The notes under the pieces were generated by a model, which ran no database searches, was not told the DNA's origin, and saw nothing but the letters and a program-made list of their open reading frames with translations. From Oxytricha trifallax (taxonomy: Eukaryota > Ciliophora > Spirotrichea > Sporadotrichida > Oxytrichidae): 64,000 bases of DNA. Shown one piece after another: positions 1 through 11,777 of this stretch (within the stretch, counting starts at the first letter, position 1; each line of letters starts with the position of its first letter). Made by a program: the position numbers and the translations under genes. Where the stretch lies: contig ARYC01000510.1 in NCBI GenBank assembly GCA_000711775.1, positions 62,001 to 126,000 of the forward strand, written 5' to 3'.

Positions 1-3000
1 AAAAGTTCCAAAATAAGATTATATAAATTCGAAATGTAATTTCTTAATTATATGATATATTTATTTTCTTTAAAAATTTCTAAATGATCAATTTTAGTAA
101 ATATAGTAATTAAATGGACATAAGCTTAAATAGGTTTTGGAAGTTAAATAAGAAATGATAATTTTTAAATTATATAAGATTTCTAATAATATTTTTATGT
201 ATATTTATTATAAATAAACTCAACTTAATTAGATTTAGGGAAAAAGAAATTTTGTAAAATTGTTCATATAATTTGACAAATTTAAATATATTTTTCTACA
301 TAATCAATAAATATTTACTTAAGCTTATTATCATGTATTAATTCATACAATATAGTTTAATGGAAAAATCTTATCTGAATTAATAAATTATTTACAACTT
401 TTTACTATAATTATTTTTTCCCTTATTTTTATGACTTTAATTAAAATCATAATGATCTTAAAATTTTTGCAGATATTTACTAAACACTATAAATAAAGGT
501 ATTAATTTACATTTTCAATATAAAAATTTCATTTGATTTAATTTTATTTTTTTTAAATAATGTATCTAGACTTTATTATATTTTAATTACAAATAATCTT
601 AATATAACTTTTCATGTTATAGTGTTATAAAGATAAGATTTATGATATTAAAATTAACTATTATTCAATAACTGCTTAAGAATTTATTAACCTCTTGTTT
701 GAGTTCATCACTAGATTCTTCAAAGTTTATAATAAAAAGCATCTTATTAGTTTGGATCACTTGATTCTTTAATGATTAAAATATCTCTACAATAATATAT
801 GAATGGATGAATTTTATGCTTACTTCAATAGTAAAAATTAAAAAAATATTCAATGACTTATTTATTTACTTAGAAGAAAAAGCATCAAGAGCGTTACAAT
901 AATCGAAACGAAGGCGAAAAATAGTAATAAAAAGGATCTTAGTGTGCTGTCATTGTAGTCATTCATAATCAATATATAAAAATGAATTATTTAAGCAACT
1001 GTCAATAGTTTTCCTAAGATTATAAATTGAGAGCAATCAACATCCTATCTTCAAGCATCATCTATGGTTTATTAAACACTCTGATCCCTAAATCAAATAA
1101 TTCAGTGAGTTTTCCTTAAACATGTGAGAGTAAATATTCCCTATTTCTAAATGCTCCATTTTTGTAATTGAATGTAATGTTTTCTTGATTGAATTCAGAC
1201 ACTGCTTGATATAAGAAATTCTGCATACCCAATCCTCCAATACCGTTTCCAATTGTCTTGCATTGTGATCTTGTTAAATTATAGAAAGATATTAATATAA
1301 ATATTCTGGATATAAAGACAATTATTAAGAGTATCTCGAAAAGCTTTTCTTGAATTTGGGGTCTAATTTTATCATGCGTAGCTGACAAGTTTTAAAACCT
1401 CATTACTTTTTTACCTTAAAGCATGATAATTAATAATGAAATAATAGAAGGAGTAGGATATTTCATCTAAATTGTCACTTTCGTAATAGTAGTCACACAT
1501 TTCAACGCCCTCTAACTTTTTAATATCGATTTTTAGTTTGTCTAAAACTGCATCACTCCCTTCAACAACTTATTGCCTGTTTTTTATTTATAAATTAACT
1601 CTGTAAGATTTTAATAATTAACGATGAAATAAAAAGAAATATGCCTATAGACATTTTCTTTTTCCATCATTCTTGTCAGCTAATATGGAAACTATTGAGC
1701 TTTTCCATTATTTACCTATAAATATATATGAAATTACACTATTTTTACAATAACTGTCTTATTTTGAGATAGGCCTTCCAACATAGTAATCACTGCTATA
1801 TCTACAGCAGATTTTCTTTGATAAATAGATTAAAGCGTTGCAACATTAGATTTGATTTGTGCAAATGTTGATTATGTATGAATTCAAATTAAGAATAAAA
1901 TAAACAGATAAATATTTCGGAAATATTATTAAATTTTCTTTTAGTGTTTGATTGAGTTAAGAAGTAAACAATCAAAAAGTAGCTTGCTAGTACTATTAAA
2001 AATAAGATCTTTAATTAATAAATTGCAAAGCAATAATGTAATGAGGAATGTGTAAGTTACGTATAATGTCTTATTCTTCCTAATGTAAGATTGAAATACT
2101 ATCTAGATTTATTGCTTTTAAAGCCCATCTTTCAATGAATCACTTTATTTTTAATGAGACATTTTATCTTTATAGTCATTCTAGCTTTCTTCTTCATAAC
2201 TATCCTCATCATTTTAAAACTAAAATAATGAAAGCTAATTTGAACCAGCAGCCTTTTTGTTCTTTCGCTTTTGCTTTTTGCTCTTAGATTTTTACTATTT
2301 ATGTTTTTATTTTTAATAAAGGATCTTTTTTAGGTTTCTCATCATTTCAAAACTTTATTGTTCTTTTCCTTCTTCATCTTGGTACTCCCCGATAATTTAG
2401 GAGTTGTTTGAAGATTCTTAATCATCTAATGCTATCTTAAATTAAAATTATAAAAGTATAGAACCTTCTGGCTTTCAACTTAATTTGCTTATATCTTCTC
2501 TATTTTAGCTTTCTCAACATCTATATGAGCATTATAGTTGTTTTTAATTTATAATTTACTTACCTAGATCAATGTTTTAAAATAGAATAAGCTCTCGCTG
2601 TTAATATTTGTCATGAAGTCCTTGAGTTTTTTTCTTCTAATTTGCCATATACATTTAAATACTCTTTACCATTGAATTAATATCTGTTTTCTTTAGGTTG
2701 AAGAATATCTTCATAAGTTTTTAGAGTCTGCTATTAACTCTCACAACTAAGGGAATTATAAAGAGCCCACAAGCCACTACTATTCCAAAACATATCAAAT
2801 TTATTTTATCTAGGAATTCGATTTTACTCTGAATGTTTTTAATTTTAAAGATTACGTAATTTGAAGAGAAGTCTCTCGCACTGTCATAAACGTTTTAATT
2901 CTAGTTGTAAATTTAAATAATTTTAGTTTTCGAATTGAAGAGAAATTTAGAATCATAAAATTATATAAATATCTGTAAATTACATAGAAAAGCTGCCGTT

Positions 3001-4914
3001 CAATCAAGTTAGCTGAAGCCTAAGGCATATTGCTGTAAAATAAATTCAGTAATTCATGCGTGCTTTTTAAGTAATTCATTCCATAACGTTTAACTTATTC
3101 AAGCATATCAGAAACCTAATTGATATACATCAAAATATTACTTAAATAAAGCAATGATATTAATATAATATGTTAATCTTTTGGAATGAATCTCATGAAC
3201 TTAAAGTAAATTAAATTAAAAATTTAATTATAAATTTAATTATTGACTTTAAAAACAGTTTTTATAAATTTTAACTTGTGCTTATTGCTGTAAATTAGAT
3301 TGCTATTCATTAAATTTGCTATAAAATTACTCCCTGGATAGATTTAATTTTTTTAAATAAATTAAGCCCAAAATTCATAAATATGCTTTCATTAATGCTA
3401 AAATCAATTACAAAGGAGATGATATAATTTAAATGCCATTATTGTTTAAAGCTCAGATTACCAAAAAAATCGTTATATTTGATATCATAAACTGCGAATA
3501 ATATTTTACTACTTTAATTATATAATTGTTATTCTAAAATATTAAATGAATCCTTATCTTTATATTATAAATATACATCTACATTATTAAGGTCTATGAA
3601 AGTGTTTCATTGTACATCTTATTTTAAGAATTGATTGACCAAACCATATATTTATTATCTGGCACTACAGATTTTTAATTTAATTGAGTAGTGTGATCTT
3701 TGACTTCGGTCAGTAAAATTTCAGCTTAATTCAAAAAGTATTCAAATCTATTAGGTATATAATTAAACTTGAGGTATTGAAATTATTTGAAATATTTTTT
3801 TTATAATTATAATGGGTGAGTCAAACTCTTGAAAGCCATTTGCCATATTAACTAAAGATCTAATGCAAGGCCTTATACCTCTTAAAGAGTTAAGTCTTGA
3901 GTAACTTATTGAACCTAAAACGTTTATATTATATAGAAACATGTTTAAGGACTTGAAATAATATTCATTTATTAATGGCCAAGAATATAACTTAACTATT
4001 TTTTATCAAATTTTCTCAAACAAATTAATTGATCTATTTTTTCAAAATGTGCAAAAATTTTAATATTTTTCAAAATTTACTTCTTTGGAATTTTATAGAA
4101 TTTCAAAGCATGGATTTTATATCTATGCTATCTTTAGCATCTTGAATATTTTAAAAAGTCAAAACTAAATCCACTACACTATAATAATAATAACATTGCA
4201 TTTATTTAATCAATTTAGCTATAGTGATTACAATAAGAGCAGAGACCACTATTATGATTTAAAATATGATTTTAATTGTAGCAGGTAACTTTAAGTCTTT
4301 GTTATCAGAAGCGAACTTTTAAAAACTAAAGAATTCACTGCTCACTTGACTAGTTGAGGTATTAGTAGTTGATACACTATTGAAGTCGATTTAGTGTTAC
4401 TCATTCGAACTTTAGTTCACACTGGAATGATTGTAATTTTAGCTGTCTGATTATTTTCCTGATTTTTTCTCTGATTCTAACATATTGTGTGATTGTATGG
4501 CTCTAGCTTAAGTTGCACTAAGAGATTTAAATAAAATGTGTAATTAAGCATAAAATAACTAATTGATTAAAATAATTTGATTAGTTTGGTCCATAGGGTT
4601 AACTCTCAAACGGCATCAAAGATGGTATCATCATAGATGATATATTTTGAGCAGATTTTTGAATGGCAAACACATACATGCTAGTGCCAGAGTTTTAGAA
4701 TCTATCTATCCACATCCTCTTTTAAATTTATATTAAAACTTAAAATACTCAAGCAGATAATTTAAATAGAAATATTATCTCATTAGATAGATATCGTTAA
4801 TGTACACATTTCTTTAGTTCATTTTATGCGGAAAATATTTTTGTCTTTATTCTTCATTTTCATCCAAAATCCTTTAAACAATAGACTCATAGAGCGGGAT
4901 AGAAATAATATACG

Positions 4915-4945
<31 letters not shown>

Positions 4946-7900
4946 TAGTAATTATGAAGATAACATCGAATATTTGATTTGGGTTCTGCATCAAAGATTG
5001 CTAAATGTCTACAATAGTTTCATTTGCACTTACGAACAAATTCTCCAAAGACAATTAAAACTTTGAAAATTTTTTATTTTTAATCTTAAAATTTAATGCT
5101 GTTTGTTTTTTAGAGATATTTAAACAAAATATTAAAGCATAAATGTCAATTAAATCTTATGAGATTTAAGGTTCTTAATGCTAAGTTATTTTGGTGAGTA
5201 AGATGATTAAACACATGCATATTTAAATCACAAACATGATTGCATGCAGAGCTGAATTCACAAATCTTAAAATTTGAATCTGTAATTATTAAGCCAAATG
5301 GAGAAGTATCAATAATAATTATTATAGTAAATACACTATTTAGTATTATTGGTATGTTCTTCGTTAAAATGTTTTTCATTTTCTTCAAAAGGATAAAGGT
5401 CCTTATTATCTTCTACCATCATAATCATTTATTTTGAATTCTAGAAGCTAACAATCAAAACCCAAAAACCCCTTAAGTAGTTAGATTGAATTTTAATTGA
5501 ATAATATGTATGCTAAAGAAGATTAGAGTTTAAATGTGATGCAATTTTGCATTTTATTGAGGTATTTTATTTTATCTATTTTTAGTCAAGATACTGCATT
5601 ATTTTTTGTTTTGATTATTTTTCTTTTTTACAACTATATAATTTATTTCTTGCTATGAAGCCTTAAATTTTATTCCTTCTTAAACCAAAATAATTCCTAT
5701 AATATCAAAATTTCTCTAATCCTCTCTCTCGATAAGTATTTAGGATAACTTTAAACATTAGTCTAGAAGTATAAACTTTTTAATATCTTTTTTTTTTTTT
5801 TAAAATTTACTATTAATTTAATGTTGAAAAGACAAGATTGATGTTTTCAGACAACAAATCTCTTTAACATTTTTAAACGTGTTCAGATCCTCAAAGATGT
5901 TGCAATAATTTTTAAGAATAAGGAAAGACTTTTTTATCCATTAATCTTGAATTTTCTTAAATTCATAATGTAAAGAGGGATCGAAAACTAAATTTCTAGA
6001 GCGTGGAAAATACCAGCGAGCTTTATTATATGTTTTATTTCCTTAGTAAGTTCTTGATATTCTTTGAAGAATTTGATAAAAATCCCATTCATTTAACTAA
6101 TTATATAGTAAATTTATGAACTCATATTAAAAACCTGACCGCACACTTCGCAAATATTCACTAATATTAAAACTATAAGCCAAATATAAAAGCTATTAAA
6201 ATTCTATATAAGTACGGTATAATTTTCTAGTTTAATCGGGTGTTGACGCCGTGTTCTCCCACCCTCACCTCTGTGCTCCCAGGTGTCGTCCTGATCTCAC
6301 TGTGTCGGCCAGCTCTCCCATACTTTTCAGGGTGTCGGCGAGCTCTCCCTTAACACATAACATTTTTTTACTAAAATTTTTCCCCCCAATTTATAATCAT
6401 TTTTATACAATTTATTACAATGTTAAATTTTTTTTAAAAAAGGAGTTCTATAACAATTCTCACAAAATTTCATAAAATTTAATTATTATATTTGCAATTG
6501 TCAAAAGTTGAATATAATAGTCTAAATATCATTACCTTTATCTAACTTTAATAGTTTTAATTTATTATAATTAAAAAGTATAAATTTATTTCTTATATAA
6601 TTATATTGAAAAAATAATAAAATGCAATATTTTTGTTATTGATTTTTTTATACTTAATCGATGTTAAAATTGATATAGAAATATAATAAATTAAAACTAT
6701 TTAAGTTAGATAAAGGTAATGATATTTAGACTATTATATTCAACTTTTGACAATTGCAAATATAATAATTAAATTTTATGAAATTTTGTGAGAATTGTTA
6801 TAGAACTCCTTTTTTAAAAAAAATTTAACATTGTAATAAATTGTATAAAAATGATTATAAATTGGGGGGAAAAATTTTAGTAAAAAAATGTTATGTGTTA
6901 AGGGAGAGCTCGCCGACACCCTGAAAAGTATGGGAGAGCTGGCCGACACAGTGAGAACAGGACGACACCTGGGAGCACAGAGGTGAGGGTGGGAGAACAC
7001 GGAGTCAACACCCGTTTAATCAATTAAAAACTCAATCAAAATACTGAAGAGGTTTTGGATTTTTAATAAGATACAAATACACAGGAATTATGTGGCCACT
7101 TCTCTGTTTAATGTAACTTTCTCTTCTCGTGTTGATAATTGAAGATTTACCCTTCCTCATAAAATCAGTTATCATTTTACTATGATTCTCTGCTATGATA
7201 CTTGGCATAAAATATCTTATGACACTGTCATATAGAAGTTAAATTAATTATATTGATTTTTAGTTTTTTATAAAATTGACATTAATCTGTTAATTGGTAA
7301 GCCTTTAGCTTGATTAATATCGAGTTATGACAACTTTCCTGCATGCTTACTGATTTAAACTTTTTTAAACAAAATATAAAAAGAGACTCACCTTAATCTC
7401 ATGTTTATGAAATCCTCATTTCTTGTTTTATTATTTTATCAATTTATATGATGCTCCATATAAATAAAATAAACTATTTGAATTGTTTGAAGCTAAATTC
7501 TGTAATAATGAATCCCTTATCAGACCCCCCTTATAAGTCTATATCATAATTTTTATTCTACAAAGCTCTCAACTGCAGGGCTTGCTTATAGTTTACTAAT
7601 TCGTCATAAGCCTCTTTATTCTTAAAGAGAACAAATTTAAAGAATGAAGCCATAAGTAAGTATAGTTTACACTCACTTTTATCCACAGCATTATTCAAAA
7701 TTAAATCATAGATCCTTTTAATATCATCAATTTCTCTAGAGATATTACAACCATCAATGTATAAGTTTACACTGTTTCGTTCTGTGTAGAGGTTTTGCCA
7801 AAAATTTTGGATTTATTCAGTAGTAAATTCTAACTTTAATTAGAGCTCACTGTATAGCTAATTTATTTTTACCATTTACATGAGATTAAGGTGAGATACT

Positions 7901-10900
7901 TTAGCTTGGTTTGAGTTTAACTATAATTGTTAATCCTTTTATATCATTATTGACTCAAAATAGAGCTAATTGATTATACATTCAATAAATTAATTATAAA
8001 AATTTGGCAACAGTAAGTTTACTGGTATATGTTTGGAAAAAACTATGAGGGAAGTTTCTTGATTTTTAATTTTAATTTTTATCAAAAATCTTTTCTTCAC
8101 TAATTTTGATTCTGACATCTTAATTTGACATTACTAACAAAAACTAAAATTGATTCATTTTTAATTAATCAATTATAATTCTCTAAGCATTTGTTTTTAT
8201 TATTTTTCTGTTTTTTCAATCAAATTGTGATTTTGAACTTGATTTATCATTCAACAATGAAAAACTTAAATTTTTGAACTCTTTAAAGATGTTTATTATA
8301 TCCCTTCAATAATAGCATTGTAAAAAATATATTTTATTAATATTTTTATGTAAAATTTGCAAAAATACATTTTTAAAAAATTTTAAGTCAGAAAATTTTC
8401 CCCGAAATTTGATGTAAACTCTATTTTTATCAAAGAAACTGTCTCTCAAAGATTAAACGAGCTCTATTAATTAAAAATAGGCCAAATGAATATTATCCAT
8501 AATGCAGAGTGTATAGAATACTATAAGTAATTTATTTTTATATTGTCTTCTATGATCATCGAAAGTAGATCCCTTTCCAATATTATTTAATGTTTGAGCA
8601 TCCTTTTAATTTCGATTTATGTGATACTTGAAGAGATGCTTTATAAACTTTTTAATTTCTTTTTCTATCTCTTTCATTTTTATGAATAAAATTACATTAA
8701 AAAAACTTAAATTTTCTTGCTGCTGTTCAACTAGAGCAATTAATTTACTGAAAATTGCTAATCTAATCTAAATTATTTCTTTTCTTGTAAACTTAATTTC
8801 AAATAATTAGCAAAAAATTCAGATTATATAAATAAAAATTAATGTTTTTAGTTGCTGTAGATGTTTCTAAGGTGTCCTCGATAATTATTAAAGAACAAAC
8901 TTAATAAAAATAGATAATTATTGTCTTACCTTTTTCTTGTTTTTTACAGAATTTTATAACTTAAAATCATTAGAATTCACTGAGTTTTATGTATAAATGT
9001 ATTCAGCTCCTTTTAACTTGTTGAACCCTCCTCTAAATTTCTAGAGACTTTATTTTCTATTGGGGTCATTAATATAAACCAAAATAAATTTAGATATATC
9101 CTTTAAATATCAATATTATCTTAAAGTAAAAATATCAAATGACAGACAAATATATAAAATTATACCTAAAACGTATTTGTAGTTTTAATTTAGCCCAGAA
9201 AATATGTCAGTAAAATTTGAAGCTAAAGGTGAATTATGGCCTGAGTATTTCAATTCTTGAGCATCCTTGAACTCTTCAATTTTATAATTTAGCTTAATTA
9301 TATTTTTTTACACACTAGACTCTTCATCGGCATTATTTATTATGAAAATTTAAGATGTTTGATTTTCGATTAATGTCCCACTTTCATATTCATTTTACTT
9401 TGTAGTTTAGATTGTTTTATTTTCCTCTTGACTCTGCATGTGATTTTAAAATATTTTAACTTTCTTAGTGAGTTACTTCATCATCCTCTTTTCATACGTG
9501 TTGAATTTATTCTGGTTACATGATAAATAGTGATTGGTTATATTTTAATATACATTGATTTTATCAGAGTGAGAAAGGTCTTATGTGGCTATTAAGAGAT
9601 TTAATCCTTGTTTAAAAAGATCTTAGGAATTTAATTGCTACAATCTATCGTAAGATTATTGCTAAAAAATATTGCAATCTCTCATAATATAGAAATTAAG
9701 AAATTAATTATTAGGGTTATTGAATGAAACTCACTAAGTATGTTAAGCATATAAATTCAGTTAATCAATAATAAGTTTTTAATGACTGTTTTTAAGTCAA
9801 ATATCTTGTTATAAAAATAACTGTAGGTGACAAGAGTAGCATTATCGTGAAAAAGTAAAAAAATAAATTAGTTAATATTTTTATTATGTATTTTATTCAA
9901 CAAAAAGTGGTCGTTATTTTACACATATTATAGTAAATGCATGATTGTAATATACGCCAATATACTATCTCCATAAATGCTTATCTACTATAATTAATTT
10001 CGTCATTTGTATAAGAAAATTAGAATAAAAATAATTTTTTTAAAAATGAAAAATGATTGATAGATTATAGACTGTGTGATTAAAAATGACAGATTTGTAA
10101 ATTCTATAATAAACTTTGTAAAAGCAAATTATTGCAGCAGCCACAGTTGATATTACGTCCAATACTTTTTCATCTTTGAATAATAAACTTAGCATTAATG
10201 CTATTTTTTGTAAATTTTCTATGAAATATGTTGTAGGACTTATTTCAGAGAAGGGGAGCTACTTATTTGGCACCAAAATATTAAAGAAAAATGCATTAAT
10301 TAAACCTAGAATTCCTAATTTTATAATAAAATGTGAACTTAAATTAAAAATTATAACGTTTATTTACTTCAAAATTTAACTAAAAAGTTGATAAAAATAA
10401 TTTCCGTAAAGGACTATTGAAAAAGAAAGCAAAAATATATTGATCAAGCCAAGTGCATCTTTTTATTGATTTTCTAAATCATAGCAATTTAAAGCAATTA
10501 CAGCAATTATAAATGTCCCCATTATATTTCTTTTCAAAGTCATAAGTGAAGAAACACATTTTAATATTACTAATAATCTATTTTTATTGCGGGATCCTTT
10601 CCCATTTTATCAAACACCCCTCCATTTAAGTTTAAATTGGGGAGTTTTATACAAATGATGAAAGTTTTTGGATATAAATACAAATTTGTATCCTTTAATT
10701 TACCATTCAAGATATAAATTTAATCATTAATAATATTTATTTTTAAATGACAAAATTTAATGATCAGGCTTCCAAATATTTTTTTTAAATTAAGGTTTTT
10801 TTAGTAGGGAAAAGGATTAAGTAGAAGCACAATTTTATGAGTAATAAAACTTATAAATAAATTATAAGTGAATAAATAATTTACAAGCTAAAATTATTTA

Positions 10901-11361
10901 ATTAATAGCAATCTTTGTTCGTTTTTCATTTAATCCTCATCATCAATTCTTAAATACTGAAATATGAAAAATAATGTCATAAAAAATAGTACGCAAAAGT
11001 AGCCTATCTGTAAGAAGATTATCTTCTAACCACTCATATTATTAGTTAGTAAATTTATTGATTATTCAGCTTAATCAAAGAACAAATTTATTAATATCAA
11101 TAATAAAGAAAAAGCCTAATAATAATTTTCCATAAAATAAATTAAAAAATTTCCATGAAATATGACGAGTAGGATCTAAAACAAAATAAGCACTATATAG
11201 TCCAAGACTATTATTCCATTATAAAGTGGAAAAGTAATCACATTGTTATTAATCAGCGCCCATATTATATGAGAAAAACGGTGTGTTCGCTTTTTCAAAA
11301 ATGATTCTGGTTATAAAAGATGTTTTTAATGAGAATCTCTTTCAACTTAAGTTTTCCTCAT
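1..11361 (-). CDS. Large multi-membrane PAS-type sensor protein, C-terminus beyond window
   Basis: The start ATG is at 11361-11359. The frame then reads through TAA/TAG into hydrophobic helices at about 11230-11050 and 11040-10950 (for example QIGYFCVLFFMTLFFIF). Further coding islands, all on this strand, lie at about 9550-9300, 7840-7500, 5390-5150, 4330-4190, 3770-3570, 2770-2200 and 1390-1110. The island at 7840 starts FWQNLYTERN and resembles the linker of giant ciliate transmembrane/PAS proteins. The island at 5390-5150 has a PAS-like stretch (GLIITDSNFKICEFSSACNH). More membrane helices follow at about 4280-4200 and 1350-1300, with Asn-rich, probably extracellular, sequence between them. 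AT-rich gaps between islands are taken as IESs, and one contains transposon debris. I infer one collinear gene from order and orientation. It could be two adjacent genes of the same family. A role as a membrane sensor is family-level inference only. Confidence 0.55.
4912..4946. repeat. (TA)n microsatellite
   Basis: An almost pure TA dinucleotide run interrupted by one TTTA. It lies in a noncoding (IES-like) gap of the large PAS-type gene. Confidence 0.8.
5455..7060. mobile_element. Degenerate TBE transposon, ends only, with nested MITE
   Basis: The left end at 5455 reads CAAAACCCAAAAACCCC followed by a stretch close to the intact TBE terminus at 59106 (AGTAGTTAGATTGAATTTT here, AGTAGTTTGATTGAGTTTT there). 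The right end at about 7021-7060, read on the minus strand, gives CCAAAACC, then TTCAG and TTTTGATTGAGTTTTTAATTG-like sequence, matching the right TBE terminus at 63175-63220. The 1.6 kb between contains no TBE gene I can recognise, but does hold the palindromic MITE and a minus-strand coding-like stretch at about 6100-5820 (contains ARWYFPRSRNLVFDPSLHYE). That stretch could be an MDS of the surrounding gene or a transposon remnant; I could not decide. Confidence 0.4.
6238..7013. mobile_element. Palindromic fold-back MITE with 8-bp target duplication
   Basis: Two arms of about 325 bp (6238-6562 and 6687-7013) are near-perfect inverted copies around an AT-rich 125-bp centre. The tips read GGGTGTTGAC and GTCAACACCC. 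The outer 120 bp of each arm are strikingly GC-rich and hold subterminal motifs (GTGTCGG, GAGCTCTCCC). The element is flanked by a perfect 8-bp repeat GTTTAATC at 6230-6237 and 7014-7021. It encodes no protein; open frames in the two arms are mirror images of each other. An 8-bp duplication fits hAT or Merlin-type transposition, but no transposase is present to decide. Confidence 0.85.
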
Positions 11362-11777
11362 TTTATATTATTTAATTTTATTTGAATTTACAGGAAGGTA
11401 TTAATTTAAAAACAGTAATTGTGATAAAGTAATTTAAATTTCTCTTTTATCTAGCAATTGTTTTTCTTTATATTTATATTTAATTAAAAAATGCAATTTA
11501 TTCAGATAAGAAAATTAGATTGAAAATAGGTGAGTGAGTAAATCGAATCAATTTATACCATAGATATCTAAACGTTTTTTAATTAAATAAAAATTATGTT
11601 TCTATATATTCTGAGATATTTAATTTTTAGAAATTACCAAACGATAGATTATTTAAGGGCCAGACTTTACATTTTATTACTTTTAATTAATATCTTAAAG
11701 CTTTTTCGTTTTTATCGGTATCTTTCAATTCTTTCGTTAAACTCATATCTTTAGAACAGCATACACAAACTTACATC

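Noticed and set aside
6251..7000. Two identical 74-codon open frames on opposite strands
   Set aside because: They are the mirror arms of the palindromic MITE; the frame is a by-product of GC-rich tip sequence and has no coding features.
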